Source of the DNA: Variovorax sp. MHTC-1
GTDB lineage: Bacteria > Pseudomonadota > Gammaproteobacteria > Burkholderiales > Burkholderiaceae_C
NCBI RefSeq assembly: GCF_003984645.1
Contig: NZ_RWKI01000001.1
Span: 248,001-312,000 of the forward strand
Direction of reading: 5' to 3'
DNA length: 64,000 bases
The notes beneath the pieces are model-generated. The model was not told the origin of the DNA. It ran no database searches and was given only the letters and a program-made list of their open reading frames with translations. Positions within the stretch are counted from its first letter, which is position 1, and each line of letters begins with the position of its first letter. A program made the position numbers and the translations under genes. Below, piece after piece: positions 34,017 through 43,880 of this stretch.

Positions 34017-34888
34017 GCACAGAGAGCCAGCACAAGAAGACCGACTTCCGCTTTTTCCATCGCCTGCGCGTGCGCTGGGCCGAAGTCGACATGCAGAAGA
34101 TCGTCTTCAACGCGCACTACCTGATGTACTTCGACACCGCCATCGCCGACTATTGGCGCGCGCTGGCGCTGCCCTACGAGGAGGCGATGCATGCGCTCGG
34201 CGGCGACCTGTACGTGCGCAAGGCCACCATAGAGTTCAACGCCTCGGCGCGCGTGGACGACATGCTCGATGTCGCGATGAAGTGCGTGCGCGTGGGCAAT
34301 TCGTCGATCGTGTTCCACGGCGGGCTGTTCCGCGGCGAGGAGCTGCTGGTGAGCTGCGAGTTGGTCTACGTGTTCGCCGATCCGGCCACGCAGACCTCCA
34401 AGCCGGTACCGCCGCTGCTGCGCGAAATTTTCACCGCCTACGAGGCCGGTGAAACCGTGCGCGAGGTCGCGACCGGCAGTTGGGCGCAGCTGGGCGAGGG
34501 CGCCGGCGCCGTGCGCCGCAGCGTCTTCATCGAGGAGCAGCGCATCCCCAAGGAACTCGAGTGGGACGAGCACGACGAGACCGCCGTGCATGCCGTGGCG
34601 CGCAACCGCCTCGGCCAGGTGATCGCGACCGGGCGGCTGATCGCGGACGCCGATGGCCTGAGCCGCATCGGCCGCATGGCCGTGCACCGCACGCTGCGCG
34701 GCGGCGGCCACGGCGCGGCGGTGCTGCGCGCGCTCGAAGCCGCAGCCAAGGCGCGCGGCGACCGCGAGGTGGCGCTGCATGCACAGCGCAGCGCGGTCGA
34801 CTTCTACACACGGCTCGGCTATCTGCCGCACGGCGAGCCCTTCGAGGAAGCAGCCATCGCGCACATCGAGATGCGGCGCAAGCTCTAG
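34013..34888 (+). CDS. fusion of YbgC-type thioesterase and GNAT acetyltransferase
   Basis: A 291-aa two-domain protein. Residues 1-145 form a hotdog-fold acyl-CoA thioesterase with the YbgC/4HBT motif VRWAEVDMQKIVFNAHYLMYFD. Residues 150-291 form a GNAT domain with the acetyl-CoA loop RTLRGGGHGAAVLRAL and the VDFYTRLGY motif, most like ElaA-type acetyltransferases. Both domains use acyl-CoA, so the fusion could hydrolyse one thioester and transfer acyl from another. No frameshift is evident; one start and one stop frame the whole gene. Its partner in a 4-base overlap is an esterase. Confidence 0.88.
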   Translation: MSTESQHKKTDFRFFHRLRVRWAEVDMQKIVFNAHYLMYFDTAIADYWRALALPYEEAMHALGGDLYVRKATIEFNASARVDDMLDVAMKCVRVGNSSIVFHGGLFRGEELLVSCELVYVFADPATQTSKPVPPLLREIFTAYEAGETVREVATGSWAQLGEGAGAVRRSVFIEEQRIPKELEWDEHDETAVHAVARNRLGQVIATGRLIADADGLSRIGRMAVHRTLRGGGHGAAVLRALEAAAKARGDREVALHAQRSAVDFYTRLGYLPHGEPFEEAAIAHIEMRRKL

Positions 34889-34970
34889 TAGCCAACTGCC
34901 GGGAATACCCCGTGGCAGGGGTGCGATTCCCCACCCAATATTCCGCTTCCTTTGATTCGAGGAGTCGGCA

Positions 34971-35699
34971 ATGGCCAATTTCGTTCTGGTTCACGGTGCC
35001 TGGCACGGCGGCTGGTGCTATCGCGAGACGGCGCAGGCCTTGCGCGCAGCCGGGCACACGGTGTTCACGCCCACCCACACCGGCGTCGGCGAGCGCTTTC
35101 ACCAGTCGGCGGAAAACGTCACGCTCGAGACGCACATCCGCGACGTCTGCGGCTGCATCGAGTGGGAAGAGCTGCAGGACGTGATCCTGGTCGGCCACTC
35201 GTACGGCGGCATGGTCATCACCGGCGTAGCCGACCGCATGAGCGACAAGGTGCGTTCGCTGGTCTACCTCGATGCCTTCGTGCCGGAGAACGGCGACTCG
35301 CTCAACGGCCTGCTGTCGAAGGCGCTGGCGCCCGAAGTCGCTGCGCAATTCCTGAGCGCTTTTCGCGGCACGGCGCTGTCCGGCAACTGCGGGCTGATGC
35401 AGCCGATTCCGGCCGAAGTGTTCAACGTCCTGCAGGCCAACCGCGCCCGCGTCGATCGCCTGTGCCGGCCGCAGGCGCTGGCGACCTTCGAGATGCCGCT
35501 GCTGCTCACCGGGGCCTCGGACACGATCGCGAGCCGCCTCTACATCCTGGCCGACAGCTGGGATCCGAGTCCGTTCCGCTACTTCGCGGGCAAGGTCGAG
35601 GGCGCCGCCGGCTGGCGTGTCCTGAAGATGCAGTGCAGCCACGACGTGATGGTCGACATGCCGAACGAGCTCGCCGCGGAGCTGCTGAAACTGGCCTGA
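34971..35699 (+). CDS. EstC/hydroxynitrile-lyase-type alpha/beta hydrolase
   Basis: A 242-aa protein that starts with NFVLVHGAWHGGWCYRET, the hallmark of the EstC, SABP2 and hydroxynitrile lyase branch. The nucleophile motif is GHSYGGMV, with Asp expected around GASDTIAS and His in CSHDVMVD. No signal peptide. A GAGGAG-like sequence (CGAGGAG) precedes the ATG by about 6 bases. Substrates in this branch are small esters or cyanohydrins; with nitrile hydratase 6 kb away the cyanohydrin option is tempting but not supported by linkage. Confidence 0.87.
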   Translation: MANFVLVHGAWHGGWCYRETAQALRAAGHTVFTPTHTGVGERFHQSAENVTLETHIRDVCGCIEWEELQDVILVGHSYGGMVITGVADRMSDKVRSLVYLDAFVPENGDSLNGLLSKALAPEVAAQFLSAFRGTALSGNCGLMQPIPAEVFNVLQANRARVDRLCRPQALATFEMPLLLTGASDTIASRLYILADSWDPSPFRYFAGKVEGAAGWRVLKMQCSHDVMVDMPNELAAELLKLA

Positions 35700-35735
35700 A
35701 AGCGCGCGCAAGAGGGGTGGTAGTCTTGCCGCCCC

Positions 35736-37097
35736 ATGAATCTCCGCACCAAGATCGTTGCGCTCGCCGTCGCGCCGCTTCTGGTCGCGCTGGTGCTGGT
35801 GGCGCTCGCGGTGCGCCATCAGGAGCGCGACCTGGCGCAGCGTGAGCGCGCCCTGATCGAGCTGACCTATATGGCGCAGCGGCGCAGCGAATTGCGCAGC
35901 TATGTCGAACTGGCCGTCAGCACCGTGCGGCCGCTCTACGACGCCGGGCTGGACGACGAGGCGACGCGCACCGAGGCCCTGCGCCGGCTCGCCGCGCTCG
36001 ACTACGGCGACGACGGTTACTTCTTCGTCTACGACCTGCAGGGGCGCTCGCTCATGCACTCGCGCCAGCCCGACCTGGTCGGTCGGAATCTCTGGGAGCT
36101 GCGCGATTCGCAGGGGCGCTTCACGATCCAGGACCTGCTCGCGCGGGCCCGCGAAGGCGGCGGCTACGTCGAGTACCAGTGGCGCAAGCCCTCGAGCGCG
36201 CAGACCGCGCCCAAGCTCGGCTACGTGACGGTGCTGCCGCGCTGGAACTGGATGGTGGGAACCGGCCTGTACCTCGACGACATCGAGGCGACGAAGCAGG
36301 CTCTGGACCGGCAGGTGAGCCTCAACGTGACCACCACCATGCTGTGGATCGCCGGCATCGCCGCACTGTGCCTGGGCGTGGTGAGCGCTGCCGGCCTGCT
36401 GCTGAACCTGAGCGAGCACCGCGTCGCCGAAGCCAAGCTGCGGCTCCTGGCGCGCCAGGTCGTGCAGTCGCAGGAAGAAGAGCGCGGCCATCTCGCGCGC
36501 GAGCTGCACGACGGCACCAGCCAGACGCTGGTGTCGGCCAAGCTCCTGATCGAGTCGGCCGTCGATACGCTGGAGCGCGCGCAGCAGAACGCGCCGCCTG
36601 CGCTCGGCAAGGCGCTGCAGCGGCTCAACGAGTCGCTCGCCGAAGTGCGGCGCATCTCGCATCGGCTGCGGCCGGCCTTGCTCGATACGCTGGGGCTGCC
36701 GGCCGCGCTCGAGCGGCTCGCCGCCGAGTTCGACGACGAGGGCGCAGTCGATGCTGCGGTCGCCTTCGAGGGCTTGCCGCGCGAGCTGCCGGAGGACGTG
36801 AAGACCGCGTTGTTCCGCGTGACGCAAGAAGCCTTGACCAACGTGCGCAAGCATGCGCGGGCGCGGCAGGTGCGTATCGCGCTCGATTTCGCGGAAGATC
36901 GCGTGCGGCTCGAGGTGGCCGACGACGGCGTCGGCTTCGACGTGGAGGCCATGCAGCTGGACCCGAAGCTCGGCATCGGGCTGCGCAACATGCGCGAGCG
37001 CGTCGCCTCCATCGGTGGCCGGCTCGAAATGCGATCCGGCGACGGCGGAACGACCGTCGCGGCCGATGTGCCGGTGCACAGCCTGGAGGCCGCATGA
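35736..37097 (+). CDS. NarX/UhpB-type sensor histidine kinase with Cache domain
   Basis: A 453-aa membrane kinase. Helix 1 lies at about residues 7-27; a periplasmic single Cache domain spans about 30-190, with GDDGYFFVYDLQGRSLMH and LPRWNWMVGTGLYLDDIE; helix 2 is at about 202-225. The HisKA_3 motif is LARELHDGTSQTL with the phospho-His at about 258. The HATPase region has TNVRKHARARQ and VADDGVGFD. The Cache type usually senses small organic acids. The stop overlaps the response-regulator start by 4 bases. Confidence 0.92.
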   Translation: MNLRTKIVALAVAPLLVALVLVALAVRHQERDLAQRERALIELTYMAQRRSELRSYVELAVSTVRPLYDAGLDDEATRTEALRRLAALDYGDDGYFFVYDLQGRSLMHSRQPDLVGRNLWELRDSQGRFTIQDLLARAREGGGYVEYQWRKPSSAQTAPKLGYVTVLPRWNWMVGTGLYLDDIEATKQALDRQVSLNVTTTMLWIAGIAALCLGVVSAAGLLLNLSEHRVAEAKLRLLARQVVQSQEEERGHLARELHDGTSQTLVSAKLLIESAVDTLERAQQNAPPALGKALQRLNESLAEVRRISHRLRPALLDTLGLPAALERLAAEFDDEGAVDAAVAFEGLPRELPEDVKTALFRVTQEALTNVRKHARARQVRIALDFAEDRVRLEVADDGVGFDVEAMQLDPKLGIGLRNMRERVASIGGRLEMRSGDGGTTVAADVPVHSLEAA

Positions 37098-37726
37098 CGA
37101 CCAAGTCATCCGCCGTTCGCTTGTTTCTCGTCGACGACCATCCGCTGGTGCGCGACGGACTGCGCGCGCGCCTCGATCCGCTGCCGGACATCGAGATCGT
37201 CGGCGAAGCCGGCAGTGCCGCCGAAGCCTTGACGCTGATCGAGCGCCTGCAGCCGGACCTGGTGCTGGCCGATGTCGGCATGAAGGACATGAACGGCATC
37301 GAGCTCGCGGCCTTGCTGCAGCAAAGGCAGCCCGCCGTGCGCGTCGTGATGCTCAGCATGTACGACAACCCCGAGTACGTGCAGCAGGCCCTGCAGGCCG
37401 GCGCGCGCGGCTACGTGCTCAAGGATGCGCCGGCGGCCGAGATCGTTGCCGCCATCGATGCGGTGTCGGCCGGCGGCACTTTCCTGAGCCCGGCGGTCTC
37501 GCAGCGGCTGTTCCGCAACCAGGCGCCCAAGCCGCTGCTCACGCCGCGCGAGAGCGAGATCCTCTCGGCGCTGGGCCGCGGCGAGTCGAGCAAGCAGATC
37601 GCGCGCGAGCTGGGCCTGAGCGTGCGCACGGTCGAGGCGCATCGGCAGAGCATCAAGCGCCGGCTCGGGATCGAGGGCCAAGCCGAGCTCATCAAGTACG
37701 CCGTCGAGCACGCTCGGATCAAATAG
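37094..37726 (+). CDS. NarL/FixJ-family response regulator
   Basis: A 210-aa regulator. The receiver domain starts with VRLFLVDDHPLVRDGLRARL, and the phospho-acceptor is D60 in LVLADVGMKDMNG. The C-terminal LuxR-type helix-turn-helix is LTPRESEILSALGRGESSKQIA, then LSVRTVEAHRQSIKRRLG. It pairs with the coupled histidine kinase. cstA follows downstream; in many bacteria a two-component system controls cstA-like pyruvate or peptide transporters, so that could be the target, though a structured spacer separates them. Confidence 0.93.
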   Translation: MTTKSSAVRLFLVDDHPLVRDGLRARLDPLPDIEIVGEAGSAAEALTLIERLQPDLVLADVGMKDMNGIELAALLQQRQPAVRVVMLSMYDNPEYVQQALQAGARGYVLKDAPAAEIVAAIDAVSAGGTFLSPAVSQRLFRNQAPKPLLTPRESEILSALGRGESSKQIARELGLSVRTVEAHRQSIKRRLGIEGQAELIKYAVEHARIK

Positions 37727-37830
37727 CTCTCCCCCAGGCTTGCCCACTTCGTGTGGCCGCCAACCCCCTCGCCGGGGGCGATACCAGCGGCCCGGCGAAG
37801 CCGGTTCCGCGGTATCCCTGGGATAGGGGT
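37727..37830. repeat. structured intergenic repeat between response regulator and cstA
   Basis: After the response-regulator stop comes a series of palindromes. CCCC-CTCGCC-GGGG is at about 37763-37777. A long imperfect hairpin from GATACC (37780-37785) to GGTATC (37811-37816) encloses CCGGC-GAA-GCCGG. The sequence style is one I associate with common dispersed repeats in Variovorax and relatives; only one copy is in this window. It could also end the two-component transcript. Confidence 0.55.
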
Positions 37831-37934
37831 TTCCCATTACGCAATGCCACGCGGGCGATCCGCGCGGTGTGACGGATGCCGGCGCGGCCATGGCTCGCCA
37901 AACTCCCGGGGGTTCAAATCAAGGAGACATCCGC

Positions 37935-40001
37935 ATGCACAGCATCCGCCGCCACCTGGTGTGGCTCGTCGTGGCCGTGATCGGCGCATTCGCACTGGGG
38001 ACGGTGGCGTTGGCCCGCGGCGAGGCGATCAGCGCCTTGTGGGTCGTGATCGCCGCCATCTGCACCTACCTGATCGCGTACCGCTACTACAGCCTCTTCA
38101 TCGCCGACCGCGTGCTCGGGCTGGACGGCAATCGCAAGACGCCCGCGCATCGCCACAACGACGGCCTCGACTACGTGCCGACCGACAAGAACGTGCTGTT
38201 CGGCCACCACTTCGCGGCCATCGCCGGAGCCGGTCCGCTGGTCGGGCCTGTGCTCGCGGCGCAGATGGGCTACCTGCCGGGCCTGCTGTGGATCCTGGCC
38301 GGCGTGGTGTTCGCCGGCGCGGTGCAGGACTTCATCGTGCTCTTCATATCGACGCGGCGCGACGGCCGCTCGCTCGGCGACCTGATCAAGCAGGAGATGG
38401 GCACGGTGCCCGGCCTGATCGCGCTGTTCGGCACCTTCATGATCATGATCATCATCCTCGCGGTGCTGGCGCTGATCGTGGTCAAGGCGCTGGCCGAATC
38501 GCCGTGGGGCACCTTCACTGTGGCGGCCACGATTCCGGTCGCGGTGTTCATGGGCGTGTACCTGCGCTACATCCGGCCGGGCCGCATCGGCGAAATCTCA
38601 GTGATCGGCTTCGTGCTCCTGATGCTCGCGATCTTCGGCGGCCAGGCGGTGGCGCAGAGCCCGACCTGGGGGCCGATGTTCACCTTCGACGGCAAGGCGC
38701 TGACCTGGATGCTGATCGGCTACGGCTTCATCGCCGCCAGCCTGCCGGTGTGGCTGCTGCTGGCGCCGCGCGACTACCTCTCGACCTTTCTGAAGATCGG
38801 CACCATCGTCGCGCTGGCGATCGGCATCGTGTTCGTCGCACCGACGCTGCAGATGCCTGCCATCACGCAGTTCGCGCAGGGCAACGGCCCGGTCTGGTCG
38901 GGCAGCCTGTTCCCGTTCCTCTTCATCACCATCGCCTGCGGCGCGGTGTCGGGCTTTCATGCGCTGATCTCCTCGGGCACCACGCCGAAGATGCTCGACA
39001 ACGAGCGCCATGCGCGCTTCATCGGTTACGGCGGCATGCTGGCCGAATCCTTCGTTGCGGTGATGGCGCTGGTGGCGGCCGCCTGCATCGAGCCGGGCAT
39101 CTACTTCGCGATGAACAGCCCGGCGGCGCTGGTCGGCAGCACGCCGGCGGCGGTGGCGCAGACGATCTCGAGCTGGGGCTTCGTGATCACGCCCGAGATG
39201 CTGGTCCAGACCGCCAAGGACGTGGGCGAGAGCACCATTCTCGGGCGCGCCGGCGGCGCGCCGACGCTGGCGGTGGGCATGGCGCACATCCTGCACCAGG
39301 CCATCGGCGGGCCGGCCATGATGGCCTTCTGGTACCACTTCGCGATCCTGTTCGAGGCGCTATTCATCCTCACCGCGGTCGATGCGGGCACGCGTGCCGG
39401 CCGCTTCATGCTGCAGGACCTGCTGGGCAGCTTCGTGCCGGCATTGAAGCGCACCGACTCGATGGCCGCCAACCTGATCGCGACCTTTCTCTGCGTCGGC
39501 GCCTGGGGCTACTTCCTCTACCAGGGCGTGGTCGACCCGCTGGGCGGCATCAACACGCTGTGGCCGCTGTTCGGCATTTCCAACCAGATGCTGGCCGCGG
39601 TGGCGCTGATGCTGGGCGTCGTGGTGCTGTTCCGCATGAAGCGCGAGCGCTATGCCTGGGTCGCGATCCTGCCGGCGGCCTGGCTGCTGGTGTGCACCCT
39701 GACCGCGGGCTGGCAGAAGATCTTCTCGTCGGACCCCAAGGTCGGCTTCCTGTCCCATGCCGCGAAGTACGCCGACGGGCTGGCGCAGGGCGTGCTGATC
39801 GCGCCGGCGAAAACGCCCGAGGCCATGGCGCGCATCGTCTTCAACGACCGGCTGGACGCCGGGCTGTGCGCGCTCTTCATCTTCGTGGTGCTGAGCGTGC
39901 TGTTCTACAGCGTGCGTGCCTGCCTTGCGGCGCGCGCGGCCCACAAGCCGACCGCGCGCGAGACGCCCTTCGAGCCGCTGGCGCCGGCGGCGGCTTCATG
40001 A
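37935..40001 (+). CDS. cstA: carbon starvation protein CstA family transporter
   Basis: A 688-aa integral membrane protein with many helices, in the normal CstA size range. Motifs include TPAHRHNDGLDYVPTDKNVL and GHHFAAIAGAGPLVGP, both invariant in CstA/BtsT. AAGGAGA lies 7 bases before ATG 37935; an upstream in-frame ATG at 37869 has no such site. E. coli members import peptides or pyruvate during carbon limitation. The stop is coupled by ATGA to the YbdD-like gene, its normal partner. Confidence 0.95.
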   Translation: MHSIRRHLVWLVVAVIGAFALGTVALARGEAISALWVVIAAICTYLIAYRYYSLFIADRVLGLDGNRKTPAHRHNDGLDYVPTDKNVLFGHHFAAIAGAGPLVGPVLAAQMGYLPGLLWILAGVVFAGAVQDFIVLFISTRRDGRSLGDLIKQEMGTVPGLIALFGTFMIMIIILAVLALIVVKALAESPWGTFTVAATIPVAVFMGVYLRYIRPGRIGEISVIGFVLLMLAIFGGQAVAQSPTWGPMFTFDGKALTWMLIGYGFIAASLPVWLLLAPRDYLSTFLKIGTIVALAIGIVFVAPTLQMPAITQFAQGNGPVWSGSLFPFLFITIACGAVSGFHALISSGTTPKMLDNERHARFIGYGGMLAESFVAVMALVAAACIEPGIYFAMNSPAALVGSTPAAVAQTISSWGFVITPEMLVQTAKDVGESTILGRAGGAPTLAVGMAHILHQAIGGPAMMAFWYHFAILFEALFILTAVDAGTRAGRFMLQDLLGSFVPALKRTDSMAANLIATFLCVGAWGYFLYQGVVDPLGGINTLWPLFGISNQMLAAVALMLGVVVLFRMKRERYAWVAILPAAWLLVCTLTAGWQKIFSSDPKVGFLSHAAKYADGLAQGVLIAPAKTPEAMARIVFNDRLDAGLCALFIFVVLSVLFYSVRACLAARAAHKPTARETPFEPLAPAAAS

Positions 40002-40213
40002 GAACGGCGGGCGCCGCCTTGCCGGAAGCGGGGCGCTACCTCGCGCGCTCGCTCGGCGCCACGCTGCGCCTGATGGTGGGCCTGCCGGACTACGACGCTT
40101 ACCTGAGCCACATGGAACGCACGCATCCCGAACAGGCGCCGATGAGCTACGAAGCCTTCTTCCGCGAGCGGCAGCAGGCCCGCTACGGCAGCGGCAAGGG
40201 CCGCTGCTGCTGA
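39998..40213 (+). CDS. YbdD/YjiX-family small protein
   Basis: A 71-aa protein with the family core LMVGLPDYDAYLSHMERTHPEQAPMSYEAFFRERQQARYG, ending in a Cys pair (GKGRCC). YbdD/YjiX proteins are encoded directly after cstA or btsT and help the transporter work. The 4-base overlap with cstA supports this. It ends 7 bases from the convergent ygfZ gene. Confidence 0.92.
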   Translation: MRTAGAALPEAGRYLARSLGATLRLMVGLPDYDAYLSHMERTHPEQAPMSYEAFFRERQQARYGSGKGRCC

Positions 40214-40220
40214 CGAGGCC

Positions 40221-41144
40221 TCAGATGTCTTCGAGCAACGGGTAGGGTAGGGGCTCGACCGTGAGCGCTGCCCCGTCGGGTGCGCCGGCGCGCAGGCCGC
40301 CCGCATCGAGCGCCGCGATCTGGATCGAGATCAGCGCGGCCCATCCGCCGCCGGGCGCCGGCGCTGCCTGCGCCACGGTGCCGACCGGCTGCTCCGGGTC
40401 GTTGGCGGCAAAGACCTCCTGGCCGGCAGTGACCGGCGCATCGGCCTGCACGAGGTAGGTGCGCCGCTTCAGCGTGCCGCGGAACTGGCTGCGCGCCACC
40501 ACTTCCTGGCCCGGGTAGCAGCCCTTCTTGAAGTTCACGCCGCCGACCGATTCATAGTTGAGCATCTGCGGCACGAAGGCTTCGACGATCGGCGTGCTCA
40601 GCGTCACGATGCCGCTGCGCACCTCGCTCCATTGCCACAGCGCGGGGTCGAGGGCAGGACCCGCGGGCGCGGCACTGCCGGCCGGCGCGATCCAGAATGC
40701 ACGCGGAATGCCGTCGGATGGATAGAGCGAAACCACATTGGCGTCGCCGATCTGGCTGCAACGGCCCGGCACCGCGCCGGCATCGACGCCATTGGCGGTC
40801 AGCGCGGTCCCGGCCAGGCCGTAGAGCGCGAACTCCTCACTGGCATCGCTGAGCTTGACCTTGGCGCGCAGCACGAACATCGAGAGCCGCTTCAGCGTGA
40901 CGGCAAGGATGTCGCGGCTCACGACCAGCAGCACGCGTTCGGGCTCGGGCCGGATGCCGATGAAGCTCGCGATCATGCGGCCCTTGGCCGTGCAGAGCGC
41001 GGCCAGGCGCGCTTCGGAAGCGCCGAGCAGCGCGAAGTCCTGGGTCAGCTGGCCATTGAGGAAGTTGGCGGCTTCGGGGCCCTCGGCGCGAATCACGCCG
41101 AGGTGGGAGAGGGCTGTTACGCCATTCAGAACGACTGAGGTCAT
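40221..41144 (-). CDS. ygfZ: YgfZ-like folate-binding Fe-S maintenance protein
   Basis: A 307-aa protein. The signature KKGCYPGQEVVARSQFRG with its conserved Cys is present, and the N-terminus FLNGQLTQDF matches the GcvT-like folate-binding fold. YgfZ helps assemble or repair some Fe-S proteins using tetrahydrofolate. ATG 41144 is chosen; the open frame extends to 41207 without family similarity. It is divergent from mltG, the normal Burkholderiales order. Confidence 0.93.
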   Translation of the reverse strand: MTSVVLNGVTALSHLGVIRAEGPEAANFLNGQLTQDFALLGASEARLAALCTAKGRMIASFIGIRPEPERVLLVVSRDILAVTLKRLSMFVLRAKVKLSDASEEFALYGLAGTALTANGVDAGAVPGRCSQIGDANVVSLYPSDGIPRAFWIAPAGSAAPAGPALDPALWQWSEVRSGIVTLSTPIVEAFVPQMLNYESVGGVNFKKGCYPGQEVVARSQFRGTLKRRTYLVQADAPVTAGQEVFAANDPEQPVGTVAQAAPAPGGGWAALISIQIAALDAGGLRAGAPDGAALTVEPLPYPLLEDI

Positions 41145-41227
41145 CGCTGAATTATCATGGTCGCCCCCGTCCCGTTCAGTCCGCAGGGCTACCGCGTCTC
41201 TTCCCATCCGTCTCTTCCATCGGACCC

Positions 41228-42226
41228 GTGCGCCGCTTCTTCCTCACCCTCTTTCTTCTCGCCGCGTTCGTCGTGCTCGGCGCCGGCGCGGCGGGGCTGT
41301 GGTGGGTGCAGCAGCCGTTGAAGCTGCCTGCGCCCACGGTCGATCTCTCCGTCGAGCCCGGCACCACGCCGCGCGGCATTGCCCAGGCGGTGGCCGACAC
41401 GGGCACGGACGTGTCGCCGCAACTTCTCTATTGGTGGTTCCGCTTCTCGGGCCAGGATCGGCAGATCCGCGCCGGCAGCTACGAACTGGAACGCGGCATC
41501 ACGCCGCGCACGCTGCTCAACGTCCTGGTGCGCGGCGAGGAGGCCACGCGCAGCCTGGTGTTGGTCGAGGGCTGGAACTTCCGTCAGGTGCGCAGCGCGC
41601 TGGCCAAGGCCGAGCAGCTGAAGCCCGAGACCTTCGGCCTGTCGGACGAGGAACTGATGGCGAGGCTCGGCAAGCCGGGCCTGCACCCCGAGGGCCGCTT
41701 CTTCCCCGACACCTACACCTACTCCAAGGGCTCCACCGACATCGCGCTGCTGCAGCGGGCGATGCGGGCCATGGATAAGAAGCTCGATGCCGCTTGGGCC
41801 GCACGGGCCTCCGATGTTCCGCTCAAATCTGCAGATGAGGCGCTTATTCTGGCCAGCATTGTCGAGAAGGAGACAGGAAAGGCCCAGGACCGGGCCCAGA
41901 TCTCGGCCGTGTTCGCCAACCGCCTGCGCGTTGGCATGCCGTTGCAGACCGACCCGACCGTGATCTACGGCTTGGGTACGCGCTTCGACGGCAACCTGCG
42001 CAAGAAGGATCTGCAGGCCGATACGCCCTGGAACACCTACACGCGACCCGGCCTGCCGCCCACCCCGATCGCGATGCCGGGCAAGGCAGCGCTGCTTGCG
42101 GCGGTGCAACCGGCTCAGGACAAGTCGCTGTACTTCGTTTCCAAGGGCGACGGCTCGAGCCATTTCAGCAGCTCGCTCGAAGAGCACAACCGCGCGGTGA
42201 ACCGCTATCAGCGGAGCAAGCAATGA
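41228..42226 (+). CDS. mltG: endolytic murein transglycosylase MltG
   Basis: A 332-aa inner-membrane enzyme starting at GTG. One N-terminal helix (about residues 3-27) precedes a LysM-like subdomain ([18 protein letters not shown]) and the YceG catalytic domain with the catalytic Glu in [10 protein letters not shown] and the motif [12 protein letters not shown]. MltG cuts nascent glycan strands and sets peptidoglycan chain length. It overlaps tmk by 4 bases, starting the mltG-tmk-holB-pilZ-tatD string. Confidence 0.95.
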   Translation: MRRFFLTLFLLAAFVVLGAGAAGLWWVQQPLKLPAPTVDLSVEPGTTPRGIAQAVADTGTDVSPQLLYWWFRFSGQDRQIRAGSYELERGITPRTLLNVLVRGEEATRSLVLVEGWNFRQVRSALAKAEQLKPETFGLSDEELMARLGKPGLHPEGRFFPDTYTYSKGSTDIALLQRAMRAMDKKLDAAWAARASDVPLKSADEALILASIVEKETGKAQDRAQISAVFANRLRVGMPLQTDPTVIYGLGTRFDGNLRKKDLQADTPWNTYTRPGLPPTPIAMPGKAALLAAVQPAQDKSLYFVSKGDGSSHFSSSLEEHNRAVNRYQRSKQ

Positions 42227-42864
42227 AGGGTTTGTTCCTGACGCTCGAAGGCATCGACGGCGCCGGCAAGTCGAGCCACATCGATGCGCTCGAAGCCTTG
42301 TTCACGGCCCGGGGCCGGCAGGTCACGCGCACGCGCGAGCCCGGCGGGACGCCGATCGCCGAAACGCTGCGCACGATGATCCTCACCCAGCCGATGGATC
42401 CGCTGACCGAGTCGCTGCTGGTGTTCGCGGCGCGGCGCGACCATGTCGTGCGCGTGATCGAGCCTGCGCTCTCGCGCGGCGAGATCGTGCTGTGCGACCG
42501 CTTTACCGACGCCACCTTCGCCTATCAGGGCGCAGGGCGCGGCTTCGACACCGCACTCCTGGCGACGCTCGAACGCTGGGTGCAGGGCCAGCCTGGCGAT
42601 GGCGCACTGCTGCAGCCCGACGTCACGCTGTGGTTCGACCTGGCGCCCGAGCTGGCGGCCGAGCGGCTGGCCGGCGCACGGCTGCCGGACAAGTTCGAAT
42701 CGCAGCCGGTCGAGTTCTTCCGCCGCGTTGCCGCGGGCTACGCGCAGCGCGCAGCCGCTGCACCGCGCTTCGTGCGCATCGATGCAGGCCAGTCGCGCGA
42801 CCAGGTCTGGCAGCAGATCGAGGCGGCGCTGGCCGGCCGCGGCTTGGTGGCTGGATTGCCATGA
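42223..42864 (+). CDS. tmk: thymidylate kinase
   Basis: A 213-aa kinase that phosphorylates dTMP to dTDP. It has the P-loop [11 protein letters not shown], the DR motif in [17 protein letters not shown], and the TREPGG motif near residue 40. Length and motif order are standard. It overlaps mltG and holB by 4 bases each. No oddities. Confidence 0.97.
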   Translation: MKGLFLTLEGIDGAGKSSHIDALEALFTARGRQVTRTREPGGTPIAETLRTMILTQPMDPLTESLLVFAARRDHVVRVIEPALSRGEIVLCDRFTDATFAYQGAGRGFDTALLATLERWVQGQPGDGALLQPDVTLWFDLAPELAAERLAGARLPDKFESQPVEFFRRVAAGYAQRAAAAPRFVRIDAGQSRDQVWQQIEAALAGRGLVAGLP

Positions 42865-43880
42865 GCGCGCCGGCGCTGTCGCCCTGGCTGCAGCGGCCGC
42901 TGGCCGAGCTGCTGCGCCAGCGCGGCCATGCTTGGCTGCTGCAGGGCCCGTCGGGCCTGGGCCAATACGAGCTCGGCCTGGCACTGGCCGCCGCCTGGCT
43001 CTGCGAGCAGCGGGATGCAGCCAAGGGGGAGGGCGCCTGCGGCCACTGCGCCAGCTGCCACGCGATTTCCGTGCGCACCCATGCCGACCTCTGCGTGCTG
43101 ATGCCAGAGGTGGCGATGCAGGAACTCGGCTGGCCGCTCGACGAAAAAAGCCAGGCCGACATCGACGACAAGAAACGCAAGCCCAGCCGCGAAATCCGTG
43201 TCGAGGCGATGCGCGATGCGGTCGGCTTCGCCCAGCGCACCAGCGCGCGCGGGCGCGGCAAGGCGGTGCTGGTCTATCCGGCCGAGCGCATGAACACGAT
43301 CACGGCCAACGCCTTGCTGAAGACCCTCGAAGAGCCGGTCGGCGACGTGCGCTTCGTGCTGGCGAGCGAGGCCGCCTGGCAGCTGCTGCCCACCATCCGC
43401 AGCCGCTGCCTCGGCTTCACCTTGCCCTGGCCCGCAGACGACGAGGCGCGCAATTGGCTGGTGGAGCAGGGCGTGCCCGCCGGCGACGCAGCCGCCCTGC
43501 TGCGCGCTGCCGGCGGCCGGCCCAGCGATGCGCTGCGGCTCGCCGCCGCAGGCCAGTCGCCCAAGGCCTGGGGATTGCTGCCCAAGGCCATGCTGCGCGG
43601 CGACATCGCCGCGCTGGCCGACCATGCGCCGGCCCAGGCCATCAGCGCGCTGCAGAAGCTGTGTCACGACCTCATGGCTACGGGCAGCGGCGCCGCGCCA
43701 AGGTTCTTCGAGGCCGTCGACCTGCCGGCCGTGCCGCCGAAAGTCGTGCTGGCCCGGTGGTCGAAATCGCTCGCAAATGCTGCAAAAACCGCAGAACACC
43801 CGTTCAATGCGGGCCTGATGCTCGAGGCGCTTGTGAGCGAAGCGCGAAGCACCCTAAACTCGGCAGGCCGCCGCCCATGA
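42861..43880 (+). CDS. holB: DNA polymerase III delta-prime subunit
   Basis: A 339-aa clamp-loader subunit. The P-loop position reads [11 protein letters not shown], degenerate as expected for delta-prime, which does not hydrolyse ATP. The zinc-binding Cys cluster includes CGHCASC. The sensor-like region [10 protein letters not shown] is conserved. A stretch around [20 protein letters not shown] is a lineage-type insertion seen in beta-proteobacterial proteins. Coupled to tmk and pilZ by ATGA overlaps. Confidence 0.94.
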   Translation: MSAPALSPWLQRPLAELLRQRGHAWLLQGPSGLGQYELGLALAAAWLCEQRDAAKGEGACGHCASCHAISVRTHADLCVLMPEVAMQELGWPLDEKSQADIDDKKRKPSREIRVEAMRDAVGFAQRTSARGRGKAVLVYPAERMNTITANALLKTLEEPVGDVRFVLASEAAWQLLPTIRSRCLGFTLPWPADDEARNWLVEQGVPAGDAAALLRAAGGRPSDALRLAAAGQSPKAWGLLPKAMLRGDIAALADHAPAQAISALQKLCHDLMATGSGAAPRFFEAVDLPAVPPKVVLARWSKSLANAAKTAEHPFNAGLMLEALVSEARSTLNSAGRRP

